From positions 1,730,008-1,794,007 of the forward strand of contig NC_066844.1 of the NCBI RefSeq assembly GCF_001640805.2: 64,000 nt of DNA. Direction: 5' to 3'. A model generated the notes under the pieces. The model was not told the origin of the DNA and ran no database searches. It saw only the letters and a program-made list of their open reading frames with translations. This DNA comes from Lates calcarifer. Taxonomy: Eukaryota; Chordata; Actinopteri; Centropomidae. The translations under genes and the position numbers were made by a program. This document shows, in pieces, positions 23,766 through 33,901 of the stretch (its first letter is position 1; each line of letters starts with the position of its first letter).

Positions 23766-25869
23766 AGATGTACACTCTGTATTCAATCAGCTGCTCGGCG
23801 ACAGCTGGCTCAGGTTAGAGGTACAAAGGAGATGGAGGCAGAGAACGAAGAAAATAACAACAACAGGTTCTGGAGGACGTTTGAATGTGAAAAAAAAATA
23901 ATCCAACAAATCGTTTGTTGTTGTTTTACTACTGAGAACATGTGGTGAAGTCACAGTCTGACATTTCAGCGCAGAATTAAATTGTAGAAAAAGACGAGGA
24001 GAGAAAAGAAAAACAAGAAAATGTCTGTCTCTTGTTTTGTTCTCCAGCAGTGATCGTTCACTCTGTCGCCTCGTTCCTCCTCTGAGAGCAGGAATCTGTT
24101 GGTTGTGTGGACCAGCTGTACTTGTCATTCATGTGATTCATCTCTGAATATGATCTGTGCTCAGGCAGCAGGACGAGGGGCCGCACGGCTGAGGTCAAGA
24201 CAAAAATTCAGAGAAGACGTTCTCATGTTTTATGCTACAAATTTAATTTCCTTGCATAGCTGTCTGCACCTACTCCCCCCGTCGTGTCATTCAATTACCG
24301 CCCTTTTTCTTTTTGGGAATTTCACAGATTTCCCTCCCTCATCAAACCCTGTCCTCAGCACAGGAAATGCCTCAGTGCGTCACGTCATGGAGTCCTTTTC
24401 CGCCACCTCATCAGTTACTTTCATATCATAACTCCCCCAGACGACCTTCCTTCCTCTCTAGGTTGACAGGTATCTGTGTGTGTGTGATGTGTGTGTTCGT
24501 ACTTCCAGGTGACCTCCAGCTGCAGTTTGATGGTTCCCAGCTCCGTGATGTCCACCAGCATCAACTGCGGCCTCGCCACGAAGAAGTCTGCGCTCGCACA
24601 CGTTACCATGCCAACCAGCAGCCAACCTAAACCCTTCGCCTCGGTCACCTGGAAGACAGGATCTGACAGGTGAGACGCAGAGTATCTCACACACAAACAC
24701 AAGAAAATGAAGAACTCTGGTGTAAAAGGAACTAATACAGAAAAAATACTTCTATATATACCTATAATACTCAAAGCAACAAAAGTAATAAGTATAGAAA
24801 TACCTGAATATAAAATATACTCCATCCGTCCATTACATTACTTACTTAAATTAAATATACATATGCATATATTTATACTAAGTAAACAGTGTTTTAATGT
24901 TGTAGTTGGCCAAAGCTGAGATAAGTCAGACTTTTGTTGTTTACTGTGTAAAAACATGTAAATAATATGATGTTTTTTTGAGCTGCTCTTAATAAAATTT
25001 ATATTTATGAAGTAACTTGTAACTAAATCAGTGAAATAACTGTAATGAGCTCAATTTTAGCCCCTGAAATGTAATGGAGTGGAAGTATTAGGTACTGTGG
25101 GGCTCATTTTCATTATTGATTATTCTGGAAATGATTTTATCAATCAATAATTTATAAAATGTCAGAAAATAGTGAAAGATGTTTTAATTTCCACAGATCA
25201 ATTTGATGAATTTAAATAGTTTAAAGTCTAAAATATGACAAAGAAAAGCAACAAATTTTTCATAGTTCAGTGTTTAATTTAATGTATATTGACGTGTGTG
25301 TGTGGTGTGTGTGTGTGTGTAACACATCTTCCGACCTTGATCTCGAAGTTGTGGTGTATGTGTGGGAGGAAGACCATCTCCTCCTCGTCCCAGGACTGTG
25401 TGTCATCTGACTCGATCTTCCCTCTGATCCTCCATCGCTGGCGGCCCAACCGCACCACCACCTGGTCATGTGACATCATCAAGACGAGACGTCACCAACA
25501 CTGCCAAGCGACAGGTACATTTCCTCAGTCAGTGCAGGGTCAGAGTTTAGAGATAAACCTCACACAAACACTTTGATCCACACAGTCAGCGCTCAGTCAC
25601 CTCCTCTGTTCTGTTTTACACTCATTACATAAACAAAGTGAATAAATGTGTTTCTTTCACTGTTCACACACAGAAATATTATTGCCATGTTACAGCATCC
25701 TCCTGTTTTTCTGCTGAAATTCTCTAACAAAGTGTGTTTTAAATAGAAAGCTGACCTCGTATTGGTCTCCAGGGCAGAGCCGAGCGAAGCCGATCAGACC
25801 TGCGAGTGAAAACACATGTTAAATATTTGGAAAATAACGTGTCACTGATAACTTGGAAACTGCTCTGGG

Positions 25870-25900
<31 letters not shown>

Positions 25901-28024
25901 ACATACCTTTCATTTTGATGTGTAGCTCTCCGAGGAGGATTTCCAGCTCTCCCTCCATAACTGACATGTCCTGCAGAGAGAAGAAACTGGGTTAGAGAGA
26001 AAGTTTAGAAAGAGCAGATAAATCTTCAGGTGGCGGTGTTAACAGCTCGGTGAACCTTTCTGCTGCTATTTTCTGTCCACACTGAGGTCAAAGGTCAGGA
26101 TCATCCACTGACACTGGAGAGTTCAGAGATTTACACTCTTCCTTAAGAACATTTTATTCAGATATTTGGTGTTTTGTCAGAGAGACAGTTTCCAGCTCCT
26201 CCTGGGGGACCTGAGGTTTCCCAGGTCAGATGAGACGTACACTCCCTGGCCACTTTATTAGGTACACCCATACAATCCAGCACAGCTCAGCCACATATTC
26301 TCCTTTATGGCCAGTTTTAATGGCTCTACTCTGAGCTCCTCACCCTGTCTGAGCCCTGACACCCGACTGAGGAAGCTCATTTCAGCTGCTTCTATCCTCG
26401 ATCTCACTCCTTCAGTCGCTCCCCAACGCTCACGACCATAGGTTAGAGTTGGAACGTAGACTGACTGGCTTCTACAACAGCTACTTAACAACATTTAAAA
26501 TCATACAGTCACAAAACGTGTTGTAAGAAACAAATTAATTCCTCCCAACACCTTGAGTCACTACAGGGAGCAGCAGATGTAGCAGCATGTGTGGAGCAGA
26601 CCGGTGTCTGCTGTGTGGGCTGATTATTATTTTTTATTTGCGGGAGGTCACGGCTGCAGACCAGACTCGTCCTTGAAGCCAAAACTGAGAACCAAGTGGC
26701 CGATTTCTGAGTTTTAAAGAGGCTGTAACACCTGAGGAGCCCATTAACACAGAGATGTAAACCTGCAGATCTATCAGCATTTACACCTGTGATTGTTGTT
26801 GTTTTAGCCTCTGATACACCTTCAAACTTACTGATCGATCGGACTTTCTTGGATCATATCCTCCTGAGACCCAGCCCATTCATTTATGTCCTTTATAATG
26901 GACATTTTGTTCACCTTTATCTTTCTTAAGTATTTGGAGTTACCCTTCCAAGCCAAAGATATAATCTGCTCCTTTTTTCTTGTTTTCTAAATTTAGTTCT
27001 ATTTTCACACAGATATTGTCCTGTTGTCCTCTACAATGGACATGCTGTGAAATTAAAATAAAAAATATATTTTAAAAAATTTAAATTGTAAGGTGTTTTT
27101 TTTGGCCCAAATAGATAGGAAATCACAAAAAAACAGAAATTGTAAGACACTTTTTTCCCTTGGTTCTCAGGAGGATATTACAGCCCCTTGTGTTTTTAAT
27201 ACAGAGTCCATTTGTAATCTTCCAATCCTAACACTGCACTGCTGGATTAAAGGGGCAGTCCACTAATTTTACTAACAGCAGCTTTTGATGGTGCAATGAT
27301 GATAAATTACTGTATTCATGGGCTCCCAAATCTGGGATACTTGAGGGGTCTGAGAGGGTCATGTGGACCAAAATGCTGGACCACAAGTTTAAATGGCTGT
27401 TTGAGGGTTAAGACTTTGGTTTCAGGGTTAGAATTAGGTTTAGGTTTGGGTCAGGGTCAGGAGCTGAGGAATGCATGATGTCAATGACGGGTCCACACCA
27501 GTGTTACAGACAGAGGTGCTGACTTCTCTGTGGTCTGAATGAACATGTGACAGGGTGAGTTCATGTGTTCATGTACATGAGAGAGAAAGACCCCAAAAAA
27601 AGAGAAATAAAAAGCCATTTAAGCAGGAATAACTGGACTAACTGATAAGTCACAGGCAGAGATTTTGTAAGTGAATGAGGAGTTAAGAGGAAATGATAAA
27701 TATGTGAGCATGTGTTGGAAAGTGAAAGAGGCGGAGAGAATAAATGTTCATGATGGACAGACAGACAGACAGAGGGTATGAATGAGTCTTCAGTTGTCTG
27801 CTAATGACCCTTAGCCTGCGGCTGCAAACAGAAAAATCACTCTGGGACCATCACTCACACGGCAGATTATTTCATTTGGCAGCGTTATGACCGTCAGAGG
27901 CGAGTGTGGGCCCTCTGCTCCGAGGAGATGACGGATAAGTGGTCGCCACTTTTGGTCTGAGAGCGTTTCAATTACAGCTCTCCTAACAATTTTTTCTGAT
28001 AATTCAGAATCTGCTCTCAACTTT

Positions 28025-28062
<38 letters not shown>

Positions 28063-31000
28063 GTAATGAAATTGTTCTGCTGCGTTCCTACACAACAACT
28101 ATTTTCTATCAATTTTAATCCAAGTATTTGTTCAGATTCTTGTTTGCCAAAAGTGTTGGTGGCTGCGGCCCAGTTTACACAGTGTTTCCACTCCATGCAT
28201 CAATCACTGCATTGAGTTTTTCATCAGCCAGCCTGCCCAGGATTAACACATGCTTGATTTTCATTATTTACAGTCCAGTATGTGGAGGGATGTTTCCTTT
28301 TTTTAAATGAATAAAATATGTAAAGTGTTAGTCAGCAATTATTTCTGATCAGCTGATGACTCTCATTACTCCCCTCTTTCTAAACATCTCTCTGCTTTAC
28401 ACTGATAAAGAGAAACTAATGTAGAGTTTGAATGAGCTTTATTAAAAGTGAAATGAGCCTGAGTCCTGGTTGAGGCTCTGGATGTTGTTTGCAGCAGGAA
28501 AATAAAAAACACTCTGACCTGTTAATCACTTAATCATGTCGTGTGTTAGACAGATGCTACTTGGAAAGGCCATTGAAGTTAGTGTAATGACTATAAAATA
28601 TATTTTTTATGACTTTAAGTCCTAGAAATGCTGATGGAGGTTATTATGGCATTTCATGAACTTTTTAACAGCTGCTGAAACTGGGTTAAAACATTTGAGC
28701 ACAAAGCAAAATGGTCGTCAGTTTTTTTTGTTTTTTTTTTGCATCATACATCATAGTGTTGATGATTTCATGTGTGACCGTGTTTAGTTGTGCTTCAGCC
28801 GTCTGTGACCTCAGTCTCCTGCACACATGGTCAGACTGTGGCACAACACTGAGTCCAGATTCATTTGACTGCAGCAGAAACACACTGCAAATGAAATTAA
28901 ATATGTTCTGTGCTCAACAGAAAATACGGTTTATTGACTTAATGTTAGTTCCAAAACAAAAGAATTCATTTGACTGGGATCTGGTTTAGATGCACAACGA
29001 ATCTATGACTGACTGTGCCTTCTTTTAAAAGTTTAAGTATCTCAGCAGCGTCAGTCTGGATGCATCATGAAGTGACGTCCCCCAGCATCTGGAGCAGGAA
29101 GTGCTGTGGCTGTAACAAACACCAAACTCAGTTTCCAGGCTGGATATCAGAGTCTTTTTAACTGATCTACAGTTCAGTGTTACTCTGGAACTTGCTGATG
29201 ATCACTCAGTTAGAGGGAGAACCATCACAGTGACTCTGAAGCTGATATTTTAAGGTGAAATAGTTATATAATCTTGTTTCTAAAATGCTAAACGGAGTCT
29301 GATAACACGTCTGCAGTCCCTTCAAACATGCGTGTAAAACCACTGTCACACACTCTGATCCCTGCAGTACCTGCAGGCTGTGTCTGTGGTTGCGGTTGAG
29401 CTCCAGCAGACTCTCTCTGGAGGCTCTGGTGGACGGGGACAGCGAGAAGGCTCTTTTCATGTTGACCGCTCCCTGACACAGCCTCCACTGGATACAATAT
29501 GTCTCATACAGCTCCTCCACCTGCAGACACCAGACACAGGAAAGACAAGAATTCACTTATTTCCCTTTGCTCTGCAGCTCCAGTGAAATCACATTTCACC
29601 CATCTTTTTTTTCCCAAACTGATGCTTTTGTTATAGATGAGATACAGAAGTATCTGCCCATTGTCATCAACTGAACCCAAACCCAGAGACATCAGTCTAA
29701 AAATCATTTCTTTTTACCTTGCTGATTTGAAACTCTAATCGTCGTATGTATCTCTCCAGCGCTCTGATCTCCTGTGAAAGCAAAAAAAAAAAAGATAGTT
29801 TTAGCCTCTAATTTCTTTTTTACAGTTATATATATTGGTATATTATTGGTAATTAATATATTGATCCATGTGAAAGATCAAAGTGTGTTTCAGCTTGACA
29901 GAAAGAAAATAGGTACCTTTTCCAGATCATAGAGAAAAGCCTGGAAACAGAGAAAAGGCATCATCATCAATTAAAAACAAATCAAACCATCCTCTGTATA
30001 TTTTGAACTGACCCTCCCCTCTCCCCCTCTCTCTCCCTCCCTCCCCTCCCTCCCTCCCTCCCTCTCTCTCTCCCCCTCCCTCCCCCTCTCTCTCCCTCTC
30101 TCCCCTCTCTCTCTCTCTCTCCCTCTCTCCTCACCAGTCTGGAGTTTCTCTTGGTCTCTCTCTGCTGTGACGACAGGAAGTCCATCTCCGCCTGGTGACC
30201 CTCCAGGTACTCCCTGCACAGTCACATCAACATCAACAGCATGTGTGAACTTTATAACATTTGAAGCAGAGCTGCAGCTTTATGGTAAATTACTGTAAGT
30301 ACAAATCTGACTTTGATTTAGTATTTCTACTTCTGCCTCACTGCATTTCAGAGATATATATTACACCTTTTACTCCATTACATTTATTTGACAGCTGTGG
30401 TCACTTATTATTTATAAGATAAGATCACAAACTGCATAGTTAAAGACTAGAAACTCAACTTTTTTTGACTTGTGATCCCTTTACAAAACACATTTGGGTC
30501 TTTTTGTCATGTGTCAGATGTTGTCTGTGAGACATTTTCACTCTAAACTGTCATTTAAATAACTTAGAAATTTACATTTTCTCAATTTTCAACAAAACAC
30601 AGCAAAGATTAGAGAAAAGTGCAAAAGTTTTGTATCCAAACCTTTTTTTTTTTTCTTACTTCAATACCATGACCGCTCAGATTTATCCTGTGACCCTTTG
30701 GAGGGGCACGGCCCCTAGTTTGGGAACCACTGGACTAAACTAACTATATGTAAAGTGGCCATTTTCTGCAGAATGAGCATTTCTACTTTTGATACTTAAA
30801 GTACATTTTGCTGATGATACTTGTACTTTTACTCAAGTAGGATTTTTAAAGACGGGCTCTTTACTTGTAATAGAGTATTTTTACATGGTGATACTGGTAC
30901 TTTAATACTTCAAGTTCTTCCTAATTATAGCAGGATAGCTCATATTTTTCTGATTTATGTGACATGTGGAGATTGTTATTGTTCACCCTCAAAACTCAGC

Positions 31001-33901
31001 TGTTGTATATTTTGCAAATTAGCTTCTGAAATTAAAATGACTCATTAGAAATCCTCTTGTGTTGACTGAGTGACAGTTGCAGTTAAACAACCTGAGCAGC
31101 TGTTGCAGAAACTTGTAAATTCCCTGCTGGTGTACGTACTTGAGTCCTTTGCGTAGTGCCTGGAAAACCCTGTCGACCTGCTCTGGCTGCAGAGACCACA
31201 CACCCCCTCCCCCTCTGCTGGGAGACAGGTGCATCCTGGGAGATTTACTCCCTGTCATGGCTTTGGAGCGGAGAGAGTTACGAGCAGAGGACGGCCTGAA
31301 AAACAGAGAATAAGACACAGAGTGAGAAATTCTCCACTTATTATCTAATAGCGAGGAACAAAAGAGGTTTTACTCTCAGGATTGAATTGAGATTTTTTTT
31401 CTGGATTTACTTGGTTGCTCTAAACCTAACCATGAATTGGTTTTGGTCCGAATTAAAGTATGGTTAGGATGAGAATTATTACTTTGTTGAGGTTAGGGAA
31501 CGACCAGGGCACAGTTAAAAGAAACCGCTGACTGAAATGAAGAGTGGTCTCAAATGGCAAAGTCTCACAGTTTATTGACCCATACGTCCATCCATACCTC
31601 CTCCTCCCTCTGTGAACTTTGTGGCTCTTTAATAACATCAGTCAATCTGTCTGTTTAAAGCTAGCTCTTAGCATCTACAGCATATTTTAGCCTACAACTG
31701 CTTGTTTTCAGTCAATGAAATTAGCCAAATACTAACTTGATGTGAGTGGACAGCGTGATCACTGGTTTGTACTGAGATGATGGTTTTATTTTTGTTGCCT
31801 GAGTGATTTATAGACTTTATTTACTGTGCGTGAGCTGTTAGCTTTTAGGAGCCCAGTAGACTTCAAAGTGCCATTGTCCTGTAATTCCCTCGTTTGGCTG
31901 CAGAGGCCGCTGCTGCTCAGCAAAAGTTACATACTGTTGCTTTAATTAGGTCAGTATTAACCCCAGTACCAATCCATTGTTTCACAGCGACTATAACCTC
32001 ATAAAAACACAAACATACAGTGAGAATCAAACTGTTTTTGGATCAGTACATTGACTCTAAGATGTAATGAAACAGGATTTCATATTCATAGTGTTTTATC
32101 ATCCATATTCCTCACAGAATGAAGCTTACTCATATTTAGAAGACGTCCTCTGTAATTATCGGACTCGGCTATAAAACAGTTTTCATGGTGTGTGATATTC
32201 CTCGTCCCTGTCTGAGTGTGTGTGGCGTGTTTATGTCATGTTTATGGCCGGGTCGTGTCATAATGAAGAGTAATGGGAGACCCTCAGGAATGAATAGATA
32301 GTGTGTGTGTGTGTTTAAGATGGAGAAACGTGTCTGTATGTGTGTGTAGAGTGTGTGTCCTTCCTCTCAAACACACAGGAAGTACATTCCTTTTTTTAAA
32401 CATGACATTTTGTCCTTTCTCTCTCTCTCTCGTGGGACTGACAGTTTGACGTCTGTGAGTTCGTTGATTCAGCAAATAACACCCTAAAGTCTGCGGTGGT
32501 GCGTTCACTGTCTGCCCATCAATGAGGAACAGGCTTGTCTGAGGGTGAAGGGATTTCCCTCCACACAACACAAGACACTTTAGGTTGCTGTGATTTCAAT
32601 CTTAAAGGACAATAACAGATTTTATTTTTTCTCATTTTATTGTTTCGCAAAATGAAAAACAACTTCCACACAGTCACAATCTATTACAGTCGAATCTCTT
32701 CAAAGTTTCTAACTGTAATTTCACTGAGATTCATTTTCTGCCTCCTGTCAGTCATGCTGACTGTTATGGGATTAAATGGAGATCTCCGCTGGGAAATAAT
32801 TCCTCACAAGATGCCTGACGAGCTTTTGTTTTGTTGGTTTAGACAGCAGTAGTTGGGTTTGGCACTGGAAAGGTTTGGACTTGCACGGATTAAAATACTT
32901 ATTGCATGAATTGCAAAATTATTACCAGACGTGTGACTAAGAAAGCCACAGTTAAACAAGTGGCTAGCTGTTGCAGCATTAGCAATGTTAGCAGTGGATG
33001 CCACTGCTCCCTGCATCGCCCCCTGCTGGGCTGCAGGATGCCTTACAGAGTCTGTACCTGTGTTAGTGTTGGGTTTAGGTGCATTTAATAGTGTGGGACA
33101 GATGGAAATCTGCCTGAAATAGAGTGGGTAGAAGTCTGATAACAGCAGTCCATGAAGTTGTAGTTTATACTGTGTTTTGTCGGCCATTTTACCCATTGAA
33201 CAGCATCATTTCTCACGTGTCGCTTGTGTCATTTCGCTGTCATTCAAAATTCGCCCTGGTAGTTGTGCAGTATTTTTTTGGTCAAATAAAAAGATAAAAA
33301 AAGTGCAGTGGTGGTTTAGGATGTTAGGACATGTCTGTGGAGGAGAGGGTCACTGTCGTCCTCTCTGGGGTCTCTCTTTGTCCTCCAGGGTTTCAGATAC
33401 AAACAAAAACATAGTGCTGCTTGGCACATAAATGTGGGAGAAAGAGCAGGTTTCTTAATTACAGAGTTTGCTAATGAACAAGCTACTTGTCAGCCCAGCC
33501 CACTGTGATGATGACCAAGTGGTGCATCATGGGCTACGTGTGTGTTAGGGTGTAAAACCATAAATGTTGTACCCGTACTATACTTATCTATACCTACTTA
33601 CATGATTATCTAAATCAAGTTAAAACCACATGAATCAAGTAAAATTTGTGTCAGCCAGTTATCAGCCAGTTAGCAGAGCTGTGGGACGTCCTGAGTAGGA
33701 GATGATGACTTAAATACAAAGGCTGATTTAATTATTAATTTAAAGTAAATGAGTGGTTCAGTGTTATTTGCGTTCCCATTGGCTGTAACAGCGTGTCGCT
33801 CACCGTCGTCGTCCATTCAGAGAGCTGAACCCAGTGAAGGAGCGGCTCCTGTGGACCAAGCCTCCATCTGAGGGGGAGTCGAATCGCAGCTTCACCGACA
33901 T
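15574..33901 (-). CDS. ripor3: RIPOR family member 3 (FAM65C), complete 24-exon CDS
   Basis: RHO family-interacting cell polarization regulator. RIPOR1 and RIPOR2 bind RHO GTPases and act in Golgi and cell polarity and in migration; RIPOR3 is little studied. Coding exons, 5' to 3' of the gene: 33901-33804, 31295-31140, 30213-30135, 29940-29917, 29771-29718, 29520-29371, 25970-25907, 25799-25756, 25461-25336, 24648-24503, 22667-22541, 21975-21815, 20877-20641, 20514-20418, 20298-20041, 19952-19807, 19716-19551, 19086-18960, 18863-18699, 18596-18432, 17025-16823, 16038-15955, 15857-15767, 15674-15574. All borders are AG/GT and every phase joins, giving 3069 bases and 1022 residues from [14 protein letters not shown] to ETEITIL; human RIPOR3 is about 946. 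[28 protein letters not shown] and the TEITIL end favour RIPOR3 over RIPOR1/2. The start follows an acceptor directly, so a 5' exon exists upstream. The gene is convergent with blcap. Confidence 0.95.
17584..17620. repeat. (CA)n microsatellite in ripor3 intron 20
   Basis: About 18 CA units in the 1.4 kb intron between exons 20 and 21. The rest of that intron (17026-18431) shows no further feature apart from a short TTAGC-type repeat near 18180-18250. Confidence 0.95.
19262..19510. repeat. Degenerate ~20-bp minisatellite in ripor3 intron 17
   Basis: Roughly eleven diverged units resembling GAGGTTNTAGTGGTCCTTTA run between exons 17 and 18, for example AGAAGGTTTTAGTGGTTCTT, TGGAGGTTGTAGTGGTCCTT and AGGAGGTTATGGTCTTTT. 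The units are imperfect, so the array is old. Confidence 0.7.
19551..21975 (-). CDS. ripor3: ripor3 exons 12-17: low-complexity middle (residues 357-711)
   Basis: Ser/Pro-rich, acidic and probably disordered linker. Exon 12 carries [13 protein letters not shown], close to the SILSYLSDSD of human RIPOR3. Exon 13 holds a pure run of 17 Glu (residues about 449-465). Exon 14 gives [16 protein letters not shown]. Exon 15 is Pro/Ala/Thr-rich and then helical ([23 protein letters not shown]). Exons 16-17 contain [14 protein letters not shown], the family's ESFAFLN-like motif, and [12 protein letters not shown]. The donor for exon 13 was set at AG/GTGAAG (20641/20640) because the stronger-looking GTAAGA at 20671 breaks the frame into exon 14. 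Confidence 0.88.
20712..20762 (-). repeat. ripor3: Coding (GAG/GAA)17 microsatellite in ripor3 exon 13
   Basis: An uninterrupted run of 17 Glu codons, mixed GAA and GAG at its 5' end and pure GAG at its 3' end. It is flanked by more acidic residues. The pure half is the part likely to vary in length between individuals. Confidence 0.9.
21170..21455. mobile_element. hAT-type MITE remnant (CAGTGGTTCCC-like ends) in ripor3 intron 12
   Basis: Left end GCAATTGTTCCCAACATGCAGGG and right end GACGGGAACCACTGCTTTAA form a degraded inverted pair of the CAGTGGTTCCCAA type found in fish hAT-derived MITEs, bracketing AT-rich non-coding sequence. Confidence 0.55.
21500..21795. repeat. Fish interspersed repeat (CACCTGTTCCCAATTACC type)
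   Basis: TCCTGTTTTATTTTGTCTGA, CCCTGATTGATTGCACCTG and the near-tandem GAGTTTGGACTTCTGGAGTTTGGACTTC resemble a frequent fish repeat with CACCTGTTCCC. It sits in ripor3 intron 12, directly beside exon 12. The segments at 22180-22330 and 62790-62970 have similar CACCTG-rich composition. Confidence 0.5.
22484..22534. repeat. (TG)n microsatellite at the 5' end of ripor3 intron 11
   Basis: About 25 units. On the transcribed strand it is (CA)n starting only about six bases after the exon 11 donor (GTGAGTACACAC). Confidence 0.95.
22541..25970 (-). CDS. ripor3: ripor3 exons 7-11: conserved beta-rich (C2-like) core (residues 188-356)
   Basis: Includes the end of the helical region ([20 protein letters not shown]), [11 protein letters not shown], the [19 protein letters not shown] block, [46 protein letters not shown] and [15 protein letters not shown], then NPFDSAEKM and [17 protein letters not shown]. 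This is the most conserved part of the family and reads like a C2-type beta sandwich. The split codon AA/T between exons 10 and 11 rebuilds Asn of WNPFD, which confirms both borders. Introns after exons 7, 9, 10 and 11 carry CA repeats on the transcribed strand just after the donor. Confidence 0.95.
22668..24502 (-). other. ripor3 intron 10, no further exon seen
   Basis: This 1.8 kb intron contains a (TG)n at 23721-23762 and, at 23220-23515, a GAGTCCAAGTCATCAAG/CGAGTCCAAGTTGAGTC repeat related in wording to the minisatellite flank at 4.3-5.0 kb. Nothing else was recognised. Confidence 0.7.
23721..23762. repeat. (GT)n microsatellite
   Basis: About 21 GT units in ripor3 intron 10. Confidence 0.95.
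25872..25900. repeat. (GT)n microsatellite next to ripor3 exon 7 donor
   Basis: On the transcript it is (CA)n starting about five bases after the donor GTATGT of exon 7. Confidence 0.95.
26237..26285. repeat. Fish repeat end, CCCTGGCCACTTTATTAGG
   Basis: The phrase GTACACTCCCTGGCCACTTT followed by ATTAGGTACACC is a well-known end of a widespread fish interspersed repeat. It directly precedes a LINE remnant, which suggests stacked insertions in ripor3 intron 6. Confidence 0.65.
26315..26475 (-). mobile_element. LINE remnant, C-terminal end of a reverse-transcriptase ORF
   Basis: The minus strand reads [40 protein letters not shown] and LRVEPLKL, closely matching the [12 protein letters not shown]...RIQAAEMSFLRRVAGL segment found after the RT domain in fish non-LTR retrotransposons. 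It is short, 3'-retained and dead. The family (Rex- or CR1-like) cannot be fixed from this piece. Confidence 0.75.
27810..28015. promoter_or_regulatory. Candidate conserved non-coding element in ripor3 intron 6
   Basis: Compact, higher-complexity, CpG-containing sequence (for example TTGGCAGCGTTATGACCGTC and GATGACGGATAAGTGG) amid repeats, with no open coding frame that makes sense. It ends against a (CT)n tract. An enhancer is an inference from composition only. Confidence 0.25.
28028..28059. repeat. (CT)n microsatellite
   Basis: About 16 TC units in ripor3 intron 6. Confidence 0.95.
29078..29222 (-). repeat. Dispersed repeat family R (minus-strand copy, truncated)
   Basis: Reverse-complement copy of part of the element at 36581-36966 and 54124-54450. 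Shared phrases include GAGCAGGAAGTGCTGTGGCT and AACTGATCTACAGTTCAG. It lies in ripor3 intron 6, about 150 bases from exon 6. Confidence 0.8.
29371..33901 (-). CDS. ripor3: ripor3 exons 1-6: N-terminal region (residues 1-187)
   Basis: Encodes the Ser/Arg-rich N-terminus ([17 protein letters not shown], the SFxGFS signature of the family), a basic linker and then the helical family domain: [29 protein letters not shown], the microexon [28 protein letters not shown] and [18 protein letters not shown]. Heptad-like spacing suggests a coiled coil. In RIPOR1/2 this part of the protein carries the RHO-binding activity. Exon 4 is only 24 bases (29917-29940), an in-frame microexon encoding the conserved YDLEK. 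Trp replaces the Arg/Cys usual in the human paralogues within CIQWRL. Function is inferred from the family. Confidence 0.93.
29995..30134 (-). repeat. Purine (GA)-rich tract filling most of ripor3 intron 3
   Basis: The 194-base intron between exons 3 and 4 is mostly CT on the plus strand. On the transcript it starts GTGAGGAGAGAGGGAGAG and continues as GA/GGGA for over 100 bases directly from the donor. Confidence 0.9.
30290..30920. mobile_element. TACTTTTACTCAAGTA-family element split by a second MITE
   Basis: The outer halves, 30290-30446 and about 30732-30920, are the two parts of one family member (TACTCCATTACATTTATTTG on the left, AAGTACATTTTGCTGATG and TACTTTTACTCAAGTAGG on the right). 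The middle, about 30447-30731, ends GTTTGGGAACCACTGG, a hAT-type MITE end. Both lie in ripor3 intron 2. Confidence 0.65.
31296..33803 (-). other. ripor3 intron 1 (between coding exons 1 and 2)
   Basis: 2.5 kb with no exon recognised. A 3' tail of repeat family R (CAGAGGCCGCTGCTGCTCAG followed by TTACATACTGTTGCTTTA) is at about 31896-31944. The rest is AT-rich with short CA/CT tracts near 32300-32430. Confidence 0.6.

Noticed and set aside
27400..27460. Telomere-like GGGTTAG/GGTTTAGG phrases
   Set aside because: Only a few irregular units; not an interstitial telomeric array.
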